Below, piece by piece: positions 6,880 to 16,159 of a stretch of DNA of 64,000 nucleotides. Source of the DNA: an uncultured Polaribacter sp. (GTDB lineage Bacteria > Bacteroidota > Bacteroidia > Flavobacteriales > Flavobacteriaceae); assembly GCA_943787375.1 (NCBI GenBank), contig CALSME010000005.1:62001-126000 (forward strand). Reading direction: 5' to 3'. The notes under the pieces are model-generated. The model was not told where the DNA came from, did no database searches, and was given only the letters and a program-made list of their open reading frames with translations. A program made the position numbers and the translations under genes. How positions within the stretch are numbered: position 1 is the stretch's first letter; each line of letters opens with the position of its first letter.

Positions 6880-7767
6880 ATGAAAGCATATATATTTCCA
6901 GGGCAAGGAGCACAGTATACAGGAATGGGTTTAGACCTTTACGAGCACTTCCCATTGGCGCAAGAATATTTTGAAAAAGCAAATAAGATCCTTGGGTTTT
7001 CGATTACTGATATTATGTTCGAAGGAACTTCAGAGCAACTCAAAGAAACGAAAGTTACACAACCTGCTATTTTTTTACACTCTGTAATCTTGGCAAAAGT
7101 ATTGGGAGATTCATTTCAACCAGAAATGGTTGCAGGACACTCTTTGGGTGAATTGTCTGCTTTGGTTGCAAACGGTGTTTTGTCTTTTGAAGACGGATTA
7201 AGGCTTGTTTCTAAACGTGCTTTGGCAATGCAGAAAGCGTGCGAAATAGCACCTTCGACCATGGCCGCAGTTTTAGGATTAGAAGACCATGTAGTCGAAG
7301 AAACCTGTCAAGGAATTGATGGAATTGTGGTTGCTGCAAATTACAATTGCCCAGGGCAATTGGTTATTTCTGGTGAAATTTCAGCCGTTGAAAAAGCCTG
7401 TGAAGTTCTTACAGAAAAAGGAGCAAGAAGAGCTTTGTTATTGCCTGTTGGAGGTGCCTTTCATTCACCAATGATGCAGCCAGCAAGAGAAGAATTAGCA
7501 GCGGCCATTCAGGAAACTACTTTTAGTGAGCCTACCTGCCCAGTGTATCAAAATGTACCCGCAAAGGCGGTAACAAGCCCAGATGAGATTAAAGAAAACT
7601 TAATTGCACAATTAACGGCACCTGTAAAATGGACACAATGCATTCAGGCAATGATTGCAGATGGTGGAACAGAGTTTATTGAGGTTGGACCTGGGAAAGT
7701 TTTACAAGGGTTAATGCGAAAAATTGATCGAAGTGTCACTGCAAGTGGTGCAACCGTACTTTCGTAA
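6880..7767 (+). CDS. fabD: malonyl-CoA:acyl carrier protein transacylase
   Basis: This 295-residue protein is of family length. It transfers malonyl from CoA to ACP to supply fatty acid elongation in the cytoplasm. It shows the FPGQGAQ opening, the nucleophile elbow GHSLGE with Ser88, the catalytic His195 (GAFHSPM) and a C-terminal EVGPGKVLQGL. It stands alone, with its own promoter and terminator, rather than inside a fab cluster. Confidence 0.96.
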   Translation: MKAYIFPGQGAQYTGMGLDLYEHFPLAQEYFEKANKILGFSITDIMFEGTSEQLKETKVTQPAIFLHSVILAKVLGDSFQPEMVAGHSLGELSALVANGVLSFEDGLRLVSKRALAMQKACEIAPSTMAAVLGLEDHVVEETCQGIDGIVVAANYNCPGQLVISGEISAVEKACEVLTEKGARRALLLPVGGAFHSPMMQPAREELAAAIQETTFSEPTCPVYQNVPAKAVTSPDEIKENLIAQLTAPVKWTQCIQAMIADGGTEFIEVGPGKVLQGLMRKIDRSVTASGATVLS

Positions 7768-7787
7768 AAAGAGTTTATATTCAATAA

Positions 7788-7818
7788 AAAAAACCGAGCA
7801 AATTGCTCGGTTTTTTAT
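7788..7818. terminator. bidirectional terminator after fabD
   Basis: AAAACCGAGCA pairs with TGCTCGGTTTT around an AAT loop, with A- and T-runs on both sides. It serves fabD and the convergent M16 protease gene. Confidence 0.9.
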
Positions 7819-7850
7819 TGACTTATTTTTAATGTCATCAACTTTAAGGA

Positions 7851-10685
7851 TCAATTCTTAATTGGTTGTTGCCTTTTGTTTAATAAAATAGGCGTTCCAT
7901 ACCCTAGCTCCCTCATTCTATCGAATTGTGTTTCTGCATCACCAACAACCAACCAAATTAATTTATCTGGATTTACATATTTGTTTGCGAGTTCTTTTAC
8001 ACGCGCTTTCGTCATGTTATTTACAATGGACTCTTGTTCTTTTACATAATCGGATTTCCATCCATAGGTACTCATGTTAGAGAGCATTCTTAATTTTGCG
8101 CTAGCTGTTTCAAAAGCTCTTGCATTACTTTTTATTAAAAAACTTTTTGTTGTTTCTAAATCCTTGTCTGAAAAAGTTGTTGGATACTCTTTTAAAATTT
8201 GTTTGATCAACTGTGCCGATTCTAGGGTGACATTCGATCTTACTCCACTAGAAATGGTAAATGAGCCTTTTGATTTTGTCCCCGAAAAACCCGATCGAAT
8301 TCCGTAAGTATATCCTTTACCTTCTCGTAATTCCTGCGTTAATCTCGATGCAAAACCACCACCACCAAGGATATAATTCATGACAGAAGCGGCATAATAA
8401 TCCTCATCAGTAATCGCCAATGCAGGTGTTCCAATTTGTAAAACAGATTGTTTTGCGTTTGGAATATCATAAAAATAGACTGTTGGTTTTGTAGGTGCTT
8501 CAGGTGTTTTATAAGTAGGAATAAGCACTTCTTTGGTCGCCCATTGAGCGTTTAAGTCTTCTAAAGAACTCAATACCTCGTTTTCTTTTATATTCCCTAC
8601 CACAAACATTTTTGCAACGGAGGGTGATATGGATTTTTCATAAAATGCTTTTACATCTTCAATCGTTATTTTAGAAACAGATGAAATGGTTCCTAGTGTA
8701 TTTTTAGAACGGATGTTTTCTTTTCCGTAAATCAATTCATTATAGGCATTTCTTGCTACAGCGTTTGGACTTGCTTGTTGCTGGCGTAACCTTGTAACGG
8801 TTGCTTTTTTTAGCAATTCAAAGGCAGTTTCATCAAACCTTGGAGACAGGATCATTTCTTGGGCTAGGGCTAAAGTCGCATTATAGTTTTTCGCCAAAGT
8901 GGTTCCACTTATCGTGATACTTTCTTTCCCTGCATAACTGAATATAGATGCGCCTAAATCTTGTATGGCTTCCTCTAATTCTTGAGTCGTTTTGTTTTTT
9001 GTGCCTTTGTTTAATAAACTAGCCGTTAAATTTGCAACGCCTAATTTGTCCATGGATTCTAGTAGTTGTCCTCCATCAATGGTTAGATTAAAGCGTACTA
9101 GTGGCACTTCATTGTTTTCAATTCCAAAGATTTTTAATCCATTTTCTAAGGTGCTTTCATATACTTTAGGAACTGCAAGTGATGGCGTTTCTCCGGAAAT
9201 AGGTTCTATGCTTCTATCAAAAGAAGATGGTGTTTTTGTGTAGGTAGCTGCAATTTTAGGGTCAAATTTTTCCTCTGCACCCGTTATGATTTTTTCTTCT
9301 ACAACATTGGCTAAAACAGCATTTTCTAATATCAAATCTGCACTGCTTCTTGGTACAAAACAGGTTGCGATATAATTTTTGTTTTTGATGTATTTGTTAT
9401 AAACACGCATTACATCTGCTGTAGTTACTGCCAATGTTCTTTTAATATCTTCTGTTACAAAGCCTGGGTCTCCTGTATATGTATTGTAGGAAGCCAATCC
9501 AGTTCCTTTTCCTAAAACGCTAGATAAGCTTCTGTAAAAACTAGTTTCTTGCCCTGCTTTTATACGCTTTAAGCTTTTTTCTGAAATGCCTTCTTTTTCA
9601 AATTTTGCAAATCCTTTTTCAATCCCTGTTTTTATTTCTGCTAAGTTTTTACCCTTAAATGCTCTTATAGATAGTTGTGTTTGCCCTGCCAATTCAGAAA
9701 CATAATTAAACATACTTGTAGCAGAAGTTAGTTTTAATTCATCAATTAAAACCTGATTCATTGGTGCCGATTTTCCTTCTGTAAGGTATTCAGATAAAAC
9801 CTCTAAAGGATAAGAATCTGGGTGGTAAGATTCAACTGTTGGCCATACCATGGTAAGTTGCGGAACTCTTGCAAAGTTGTCTTCATAGTACAAGACTTTC
9901 GTTTCAGGGACACTTCCAGGACGTTTTTCTAAAGCAGGAATATCGGTTCCTCTTGGGATTTCGTCAAAATATTTACGCACCCATTTTGTTGCTTGTTCAA
10001 TGTCAAAATCACCCGATAAAACCAAGGTTGAATTGTTTGGGACGTACCATTTCTTGTAAAAGGTTTTTACATCCTCTAAGGTTGCATTTTGCAAATCTTC
10101 AAGAGATCCAATTACTTGCCAATTGTAGGGATGGTCTTTTGGATATAAATTTTTGCCAATCACATATTGGTTGTGTCCATAAGGCCTGTTGTCAATACTT
10201 TGTCTTTTTTCGTTTTTAACGACTTGTTTTTCTTTTGCTAAAACCGGGGCTGTAACCGTATTAATAAACCAGCCTAATTTATCCGCTTCTGCCCAGATCA
10301 TTTTTTCTAAAGCATCTTTTGGGACGGTTTGTAAATAGTTTGTTCGGTCTCTCGAAGTAGATCCATTTGCGCCAGAACCTCCAATACGTGCACTCATTTT
10401 ATCCAACCCTCCTTTTCCAAGGTTTTCAGACTCTAAGAAAAGTAAATGTTCAAACAAATGCGCAAAACCAGTTCTCCCCTCGGTTTCTCTTGCAGATCCA
10501 ACATGTACCATTAGTTCTACAGCAACTACGGGATCTGATTTATCAATATGAAAAATAACATCCAAGCCGTTGTCCAATTCAATTTTTTTATAATCAATAC
10601 GAAGTTCGGGATTTTTGGTTAGCTTTTCTTGACTGCAGGCCATTGCTAAAATCGCAAAGAAGCCCAAAATTATTTTTTTGTTCAT
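7851..10685 (-). CDS. M16 family zinc metalloprotease, two-domain lipoprotein
   Basis: This 944-residue protein has a lipoprotein signal with lipobox Cys17 (AILAMACS). The N-terminal M16 unit carries the inverted zinc motif HLFEH (His76, Glu79, His80) after GSARETEGRTG. A second M16 pair in the C-terminal half (from about residue 490) lacks HxxEH but has the partner-domain motif LGGGGFASRLTQELRE. Processing-peptidase-like and pitrilysin-like enzymes of this layout degrade peptides held in a closed chamber. The lipid anchor places it in the periplasm or on a membrane surface. It appears monocistronic. Confidence 0.93.
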   Translation of the reverse strand: MNKKIILGFFAILAMACSQEKLTKNPELRIDYKKIELDNGLDVIFHIDKSDPVVAVELMVHVGSARETEGRTGFAHLFEHLLFLESENLGKGGLDKMSARIGGSGANGSTSRDRTNYLQTVPKDALEKMIWAEADKLGWFINTVTAPVLAKEKQVVKNEKRQSIDNRPYGHNQYVIGKNLYPKDHPYNWQVIGSLEDLQNATLEDVKTFYKKWYVPNNSTLVLSGDFDIEQATKWVRKYFDEIPRGTDIPALEKRPGSVPETKVLYYEDNFARVPQLTMVWPTVESYHPDSYPLEVLSEYLTEGKSAPMNQVLIDELKLTSATSMFNYVSELAGQTQLSIRAFKGKNLAEIKTGIEKGFAKFEKEGISEKSLKRIKAGQETSFYRSLSSVLGKGTGLASYNTYTGDPGFVTEDIKRTLAVTTADVMRVYNKYIKNKNYIATCFVPRSSADLILENAVLANVVEEKIITGAEEKFDPKIAATYTKTPSSFDRSIEPISGETPSLAVPKVYESTLENGLKIFGIENNEVPLVRFNLTIDGGQLLESMDKLGVANLTASLLNKGTKNKTTQELEEAIQDLGASIFSYAGKESITISGTTLAKNYNATLALAQEMILSPRFDETAFELLKKATVTRLRQQQASPNAVARNAYNELIYGKENIRSKNTLGTISSVSKITIEDVKAFYEKSISPSVAKMFVVGNIKENEVLSSLEDLNAQWATKEVLIPTYKTPEAPTKPTVYFYDIPNAKQSVLQIGTPALAITDEDYYAASVMNYILGGGGFASRLTQELREGKGYTYGIRSGFSGTKSKGSFTISSGVRSNVTLESAQLIKQILKEYPTTFSDKDLETTKSFLIKSNARAFETASAKLRMLSNMSTYGWKSDYVKEQESIVNNMTKARVKELANKYVNPDKLIWLVVGDAETQFDRMRELGYGTPILLNKRQQPIKN

Positions 10686-10780
10686 GATTTTTTTTTTGAT
10701 AAGTAAAGCTACTGAAATATGCGGAAATGAAATAACAAAGAGAAGAAATTATCCTTTTTTGAAAAGTAAATAAAGATTGA

Positions 10781-11788
10781 TTATTGTTGCTGTTGCCATT
10801 TCCAAGCGTCAGCTAAAGCCTCTTCCAAACTTTTTTCTGTTTTCCAATTCAGCTCTTTGTTGGCTGTTGTAGTATCTGCATAGGCTGCTGTAATGTCTCC
10901 TTCACGTCTGTCAACAATTTTGTAATTCAATGGTTTTCCAGCTGCCTTTTCGAAGGCAGTAATTACTTCTAAAACGGAGCTTCCGATACCTGTTCCCACA
11001 TTAAAAAACTCAAAATTGGTTTTATTTTTTTTATTGATAAGCCTTTCTAATGCGGCAATATGTGCTTTTGCCAAATCAACAACATGAATATAATCTCGAA
11101 CTGCAGTTCCGTCCGAAGTATCATAATCAGCCCCAAAAACAGACAATTCTTTTCGAAGTCCGGCAGCTGTTTGCGTAATAAATGGGATCAAATTTTGAGG
11201 AACGCCTATGGGTAATTCCCCTATTTTTATACTTTCGTGTGCACCTATTGGATTGAAGTAGCGAAGTGCAATGGCATTCATATTGTATGCTTTGCAACTT
11301 TCGGCAATAATTTCTTCGCCAATTTGTTTGGTGTTTCCGTAGGTAGATTCCGCTTTCTTTATGGGGGCATTTTCATTAATTGGCAAGGCATCTGCTTGTC
11401 CATAAACGGTACATGAAGAGCTGAAAATAAAATGATCTATATTTCTATTTTTCATTTCCTGTAATAAATAGACCAAGCTCCCAATATTATTTTCGTAATA
11501 CGCTAAGGGTTTTTGGATGCTTTCTCCAACGGCTTTAAAAGCTGCAAAATGAATGACTCCATCTACCTTGTTTGTGTCAAAAAAAGAGGTGACATCTGCT
11601 TTGACACGCAAATCAATTTTATGAAAAAGAGGTTTGATACCTGTGATTTCTGTAATTTTTTCTAAAACATCAATTTTTGAATTTGATAAATCATCAATAA
11701 TTACAACCTCAAAACCTTTGTTTTGAAGTTCTACCACTGTGTGAGAACCAATAAATCCCAATCCACCTGTAACAAGTATCCTTTTCAT
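10781..11788 (-). CDS. galE: UDP-glucose 4-epimerase
   Basis: This 335-residue extended SDR enzyme has the NAD-binding loop TGGLGFIGSH (residues 7-16). The catalytic set is Ser124/125 (SSSCTVYG), Tyr150 and Lys154 (YGNTK). It also has RYFNPIGAH, typical of GalE. It interconverts UDP-glucose and UDP-galactose for surface polysaccharides. It starts 5 bases after the stop of the aminotransferase gene, so the two form an operon for nucleotide-sugar metabolism. Confidence 0.94.
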   Translation of the reverse strand: MKRILVTGGLGFIGSHTVVELQNKGFEVVIIDDLSNSKIDVLEKITEITGIKPLFHKIDLRVKADVTSFFDTNKVDGVIHFAAFKAVGESIQKPLAYYENNIGSLVYLLQEMKNRNIDHFIFSSSCTVYGQADALPINENAPIKKAESTYGNTKQIGEEIIAESCKAYNMNAIALRYFNPIGAHESIKIGELPIGVPQNLIPFITQTAAGLRKELSVFGADYDTSDGTAVRDYIHVVDLAKAHIAALERLINKKNKTNFEFFNVGTGIGSSVLEVITAFEKAAGKPLNYKIVDRREGDITAAYADTTTANKELNWKTEKSLEEALADAWKWQQQQ

Positions 11789-11793
11789 TTTTA

Positions 11794-12957
11794 TTATTTT
11801 ATAAAGGAAAGAATGGTATTTGTAATAAATGCTAATTGTTCTTGGTCCAATTCGGTATGCATTGGTAAAGAAATTACTTCCTTTATTAATTGATTGGTCA
11901 CCTTAAAATCTGCTTCTTGATATCGATCATCTTTGTAGGCTTTTTGTGCATGCAATGGAACCGGATAGTAAATGGCATTTGGAATATTGTTTTCTAATAA
12001 ATGTTTGTGCAAAGCATCTCTTTTGCCATTTTTAATCTGCAATGTATATTGATGAAAAACATGGCAATCACAAGAATCGCAAAGTTGTCCACAATTCGTT
12101 GTATTGTTAGATTGAGTTGTTGGGGTAACAATGTTTGTATTGTTTGCAAATGCTTTGTTGTAAAAACGAGCCGCATCTCTTCTCGAAGTACAGTAGGTGT
12201 TTAAATTTGGAAGCTTTGCTTTTAGAACACCTGCTTGAATTGAATCCAATCGAGAATTGACTCCAACAACGTCATGGTAATAGCGTGTATACATTCCGTG
12301 GTTTACAATTCCTCTAATGGTGTGAGCCAATTCATCATCATTTGTAAAAATAGCACCGCCATCACCATAACAACCTAAGTTTTTTGATGGAAAGAAAGAA
12401 GTTGTACCCACATTTCCCAGTGTTCCCGCTTTTTGCTTTCTTCCGTCTTTAAAAGTATAGGTAGCGCCTATTGCTTGTGCATTGTCTTCAATCACAAAAA
12501 GGTTATGCTCTTGAGCAATTTCTAAAATAGCTTCCATATTAGCAACTTGACCAAATAAATGGACCGGTACAATCGCCTTTGTTTTTGGAGTAATTGCTTT
12601 TTTTAATGCCTCCAAATCAATATTAAAAGTTGCTGGATCTACATCTACTAAAACAGGTGTTAATTTTAACAATGCAATCACTTCTACCGTAGCAGCAAAG
12701 GTAAAATCGGCAGTAATTACTTCATCGCCTTGTTCGAGTCCGAGTCCCATCATTGCAATTTGCAATGCGTCGGTTCCATTTGCACATGGAATGACGTGTT
12801 TTACACCCAAATATTTTTCTAAGTCCGCTTGAAATTCATGCACTAAAGGACCGTTTATATAGGCAGATGTATTTAGAACTTGTTCTATAGAATTGTTCAC
12901 AGCGTCTTTAATTTTGGTATATTGACCTTGTAGGTCTACCATTTGAATTTTTTTCAT
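11794..12957 (-). CDS. DegT/DnrJ/EryC1/StrS family sugar aminotransferase
   Basis: I prefer the ATG at 12957 (MKKIQMVDLQGQY, 387 residues) over the one at 12984, because 12984 overlaps the promoter -7 element. It is a PLP enzyme that aminates keto-sugar nucleotides. It has ANGTDAL near residue 60, ADFTFAAT, VIEDNAQAIGA with the PLP-contact Asp158, and the Schiff-base Lys192 in FFPSKNLGCYGDGGA. An unusual loop before HVFHQYTLQ holds four cysteines (NCGQLCDSCDCH). It sits with galE in a two-gene operon. The sugar substrate is not predictable. Confidence 0.9.
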   Translation of the reverse strand: MKKIQMVDLQGQYTKIKDAVNNSIEQVLNTSAYINGPLVHEFQADLEKYLGVKHVIPCANGTDALQIAMMGLGLEQGDEVITADFTFAATVEVIALLKLTPVLVDVDPATFNIDLEALKKAITPKTKAIVPVHLFGQVANMEAILEIAQEHNLFVIEDNAQAIGATYTFKDGRKQKAGTLGNVGTTSFFPSKNLGCYGDGGAIFTNDDELAHTIRGIVNHGMYTRYYHDVVGVNSRLDSIQAGVLKAKLPNLNTYCTSRRDAARFYNKAFANNTNIVTPTTQSNNTTNCGQLCDSCDCHVFHQYTLQIKNGKRDALHKHLLENNIPNAIYYPVPLHAQKAYKDDRYQEADFKVTNQLIKEVISLPMHTELDQEQLAFITNTILSFIK

Positions 12958-12981
12958 AGATGATGATTTTGTAATCGATTT

Positions 12982-12989
12982 CAAAAATA
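12982..12989 (-). promoter_or_regulatory. -7 element for the aminotransferase-galE operon
   Basis: TATTTTTG on the minus strand, 24 bases upstream of the chosen start at 12957, matches TAnnTTTG. The -33 TTG is not at consensus distance. Confidence 0.45.
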
Positions 12990-13003
12990 CGATTTAATTC
13001 TAG

Positions 13004-13011
13004 TATCTTTG
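13004..13011 (+). promoter_or_regulatory. -7 element for the penicillin acylase family gene
   Basis: TATCTTTG matches TAnnTTTG and ends 20 bases before the ATG. No -33 TTG was found at consensus distance. Confidence 0.4.
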
Positions 13012-13031
13012 AAAATATCAATTAGATTTCT

Positions 13032-15416
13032 ATGAAAATTCTTAAAAAACCCCTCAAATATTTTCTCCTTTTTTGCTTTTTTTTGTTAATAGGTTTGTGG
13101 CTTTACACAAAGACGCTGGTTCCTATTTATGAGGGTGAAATTGAGATTAAAAATCTTTCAGAGGAAGTGGAAATTTATTTTGATCCTATTGGTGTTCCCC
13201 ATATAAATGCCCAAAATCAACAGGATGCATATACAGCACTGGGATACGTGCATGCACAGGATCGATTGTGGCAAATGGAACTTATTCGTAGAATTGCAGC
13301 AGGAAGATTGTCTGAGATTTTTGGCGAAAAGCTAATTGATACCGATAAGTTTATGTCGGGCTTAGGGATTGAAGAAAGTGCCCAAGAAACAATTCAAAAT
13401 TTAGATAAGAGCAGTGAAATGTATCAGTTGTCGATGGCGTATTTGGAGGGTATCAACCAATATATCGCTGACGGACAAACACCTATAGAATTTACAATTG
13501 TTGGTGTAGAGAAAGAAATGTACACACTTAAAGACATGTACAATGTCTTTGGTTATATGGCGTTTAGTTTTGCAGTTGCACACAAGACAGACCCTTTGTT
13601 AAGTGAAGTAAAGGAGGTCTTAGGTGAAAATTATTTGAATGAATTAATCGATGCAGAATCTCAGAATTTAACCTTTATTAAAAGTGAGAAAAACCCTGAA
13701 ATAAAGGCTGCATTTGGAGTTGCCATGCAAAAACTATTTGAAGCCTTGCCAATTTCACCCTTTATTGGAAGTAACTCGTGGGTGTTAGGACCAGAAAAAA
13801 CTAAAAAAGGAAAAGTAATTTTCGCCAATGATCCACATATTGGTTATTCACAACCCTCAGTTTGGTACCAGTCGCATATTAAAACACCTGATTATGAATT
13901 GTATGGTTTCAACTTAGCGTTGATCCCTTTTCCTCTTTTAGGACACAATAGCGATTATGCCTACGGATTAACCATGTTTGAAAATGATGATGTTGATTTC
14001 TATATTGAAGAAAATAACCCAGCAAATGACATGGAATATAAAACAGCTACGGGTTATGAAACGTATCAATTAATTGACAAACGCATTAAAGTGAAAGGAC
14101 AAGAAGATCTTGTGTATCAAATAAAAGTGAGTCAACATGGTCCTATAATGAATGCTATTATCAAGCATTTAGATGATGAGAGACCGATTGCAATGCAATG
14201 GGTTTATACAGCCTTAGAAAATAAAATTTTAGAGGTTGGGTATGAGATTTCACATGCTAAAAATTTGTCCGACTTTAAAAAAGGGGCGAGTAAATTGCAT
14301 GCTCCCGGTTTAAACATGATGTATGGGGATGCAAAAGATAATATCGCCTGGTTTGCTTCTGGGAGACTTTATCGATACCGAGATTCTTTGTATACCAAAA
14401 CCTATTTAGATGGTATTTCTGGAGCTGATGAAATTCTAGAATATTTAGACTTTGAGCAAAACCCACAAGCAGTAAACCCAAGTTGGAATTATGTGTACTC
14501 GGCAAATAACCAACCCAATGCTGTTGGAAGTGAATTGTATCCAGGATATTATTTAAATGAAAGTAGAGCAAAGAGAATTGTCGATTTAGTTGCTCCAAAG
14601 GATGATTGGACAAAAGAAGAGGTTGCAGAAATGATGAATGATGTAACCGCTCCTGTTGCCCCACCAATTATAGCAAATTTCATAAAATCTCTCGATAAAA
14701 CGGCACTGTCTCCAAGTGAAAAAATAGCAATTTCAAATTTAAGAAACTGGAAAGGCAATTTTGATAAAAACGAAATTGGTCCTGTAATTTACAATCGAAT
14801 CGTATATGAATTTCAAAAGAACACCTTTTCAGATGAAATGGGCAAAGCGTTCAGCCAGTTTTCAAATACCCCTTTAATAGAGAAGGTGTTGCCTGTGCAA
14901 ATGGCAAGAGAGGAATCGGTTTGGTGGGATGATGTTTCAACAAAAGGAAAGGTAGAAAGCAAACAAGATATCGTTATGAAATCTTTTAAAAATGCGTTTT
15001 CTTTTCTACAAAATCAGTTGGGAGAAAATGTTGAAAATTGGACTTGGGATCGCGTAGTGTCAGTAGAACACAAGCATACTTTAGGAGAGATCCCTGTGCT
15101 TAGAAGCCTTTTTAATGTAGGGCCTTTTGTGACTTCTGGTGGTGACCAAGTAATTAATAATCAGATTTATAATATTGATTCCACGGGCTATTACAAAGTA
15201 AAGGCAGGGCCTTCCACGAGACGAGTTGTTGATTTTTCTGATGTTGAAAATAGCTTGGCAATTTTGCCAACCGGACAATCGGGTCGTGTTTTTAGTGATC
15301 ATTACAAAGACCAGGCGGCGAAGTATTTGAATGGAGACTATGTGCCGATGCTATTAAATCAGTCAACGATTCTTAAAAGCAAGCACGTATTGGTTTTGAA
15401 ACCGAAGCGTGATTAA
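13032..15416 (+). CDS. penicillin acylase family (Ntn hydrolase) membrane-anchored protein
   Basis: This 794-residue protein begins with a membrane anchor (residues 10-28). It then has the layout of a self-cleaving N-terminal-nucleophile amidase. The alpha-chain contains ALGYVHAQDRLWQMELIRR. The predicted autoprocessing site is Gly246-Ser247 in GSNSWVLGP, making Ser247 the new N-terminus and nucleophile. FANDPHIGY and the late TSGGDQVINN stretch agree with the family. Such enzymes hydrolyse beta-lactams, acyl-homoserine lactones or other N-acyl amides. The substrate here is unknown, and quorum quenching is only a possibility. It has no operon partner. Confidence 0.92.
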   Translation: MKILKKPLKYFLLFCFFLLIGLWLYTKTLVPIYEGEIEIKNLSEEVEIYFDPIGVPHINAQNQQDAYTALGYVHAQDRLWQMELIRRIAAGRLSEIFGEKLIDTDKFMSGLGIEESAQETIQNLDKSSEMYQLSMAYLEGINQYIADGQTPIEFTIVGVEKEMYTLKDMYNVFGYMAFSFAVAHKTDPLLSEVKEVLGENYLNELIDAESQNLTFIKSEKNPEIKAAFGVAMQKLFEALPISPFIGSNSWVLGPEKTKKGKVIFANDPHIGYSQPSVWYQSHIKTPDYELYGFNLALIPFPLLGHNSDYAYGLTMFENDDVDFYIEENNPANDMEYKTATGYETYQLIDKRIKVKGQEDLVYQIKVSQHGPIMNAIIKHLDDERPIAMQWVYTALENKILEVGYEISHAKNLSDFKKGASKLHAPGLNMMYGDAKDNIAWFASGRLYRYRDSLYTKTYLDGISGADEILEYLDFEQNPQAVNPSWNYVYSANNQPNAVGSELYPGYYLNESRAKRIVDLVAPKDDWTKEEVAEMMNDVTAPVAPPIIANFIKSLDKTALSPSEKIAISNLRNWKGNFDKNEIGPVIYNRIVYEFQKNTFSDEMGKAFSQFSNTPLIEKVLPVQMAREESVWWDDVSTKGKVESKQDIVMKSFKNAFSFLQNQLGENVENWTWDRVVSVEHKHTLGEIPVLRSLFNVGPFVTSGGDQVINNQIYNIDSTGYYKVKAGPSTRRVVDFSDVENSLAILPTGQSGRVFSDHYKDQAAKYLNGDYVPMLLNQSTILKSKHVLVLKPKRD

Positions 15417-15419
15417 TCA

Positions 15420-16151
15420 CTAAACTTCCTTGTACACTTCTTCAAAAGGAATTCGAAAACGTTCCCCATAAACGCCTTTTTCATCTCTAATTCCGCAAGA
15501 AACAATCATGTTTATTTCTGCGCCAAAAGGCAGGCCGAGTAATTTTTTCACCCGCAACGTATCAGAACCTTCCATAGGACAAGTGTCATAGCCTTTGGCA
15601 GCCATCGCGATCATAAAGTTTTCAGCAGCCAATCCACAAGTTTTATGTGCTACATTTCGCATGTCACTTCCTTTTACTTGTCGGTAAATTGGTTTAAAAA
15701 TTCCAATGATAGAAACGAATATAAATTTAAAAAAACCTAAAATTCCAAAAAAATCTGAATAGGCAAACGGAATTATTTTTCCATAATAATTTCGAATCAC
15801 CTTTTCTCTACTACTTTGTTCCGCTTTTTGTTTTGGTGGAAAAAGTGCATCCACCATTTTTAAATTTGCTTTTGCGCGTTTTCTCCACAAGTCTTTTCTC
15901 GTTACAAAAACGACCAATTCTTGTGCTGTTTTTGCTGCATTTTGGTTGAAGCAAAAAGGAGCCATTTTAGCAATGGTTTCTTTAGAGACAACATGATGAA
16001 ATTCCCACAATTGCATATTGCTGCTGTTTGGTGCTAAAGTAGCCAGCTCAATACACTTTTTTACAATTTTTGTATCAATGGCTTTTTCTTTATAAATTCT
16101 TACAGAACGTCTATAATTAATTGCTTCTGAAACTGTTTTTTCTAAACTCAT
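15420..16151 (-). CDS. nitroreductase family protein
   Basis: This 243-residue FMN-dependent oxidoreductase-like protein has the N-terminal RRSVRIYKEK and TLAPNSSNMQLWEFH, which form the flavin phosphate site. The central AAENFMIAMAAKGYDTCPMEG and the C-terminal IVSCGIRDEKG also fit the family. Proteins of this group reduce quinones, nitro compounds or related substrates with NAD(P)H; its actual substrate is unknown. It begins 8 bases after the stop of the AlkB-type monooxygenase, suggesting cotranscription. Its stop is 3 bases from the convergent acylase gene. Confidence 0.88.
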   Translation of the reverse strand: MSLEKTVSEAINYRRSVRIYKEKAIDTKIVKKCIELATLAPNSSNMQLWEFHHVVSKETIAKMAPFCFNQNAAKTAQELVVFVTRKDLWRKRAKANLKMVDALFPPKQKAEQSSREKVIRNYYGKIIPFAYSDFFGILGFFKFIFVSIIGIFKPIYRQVKGSDMRNVAHKTCGLAAENFMIAMAAKGYDTCPMEGSDTLRVKKLLGLPFGAEINMIVSCGIRDEKGVYGERFRIPFEEVYKEV

Positions 16152-16159
16152 TTTTTGTT

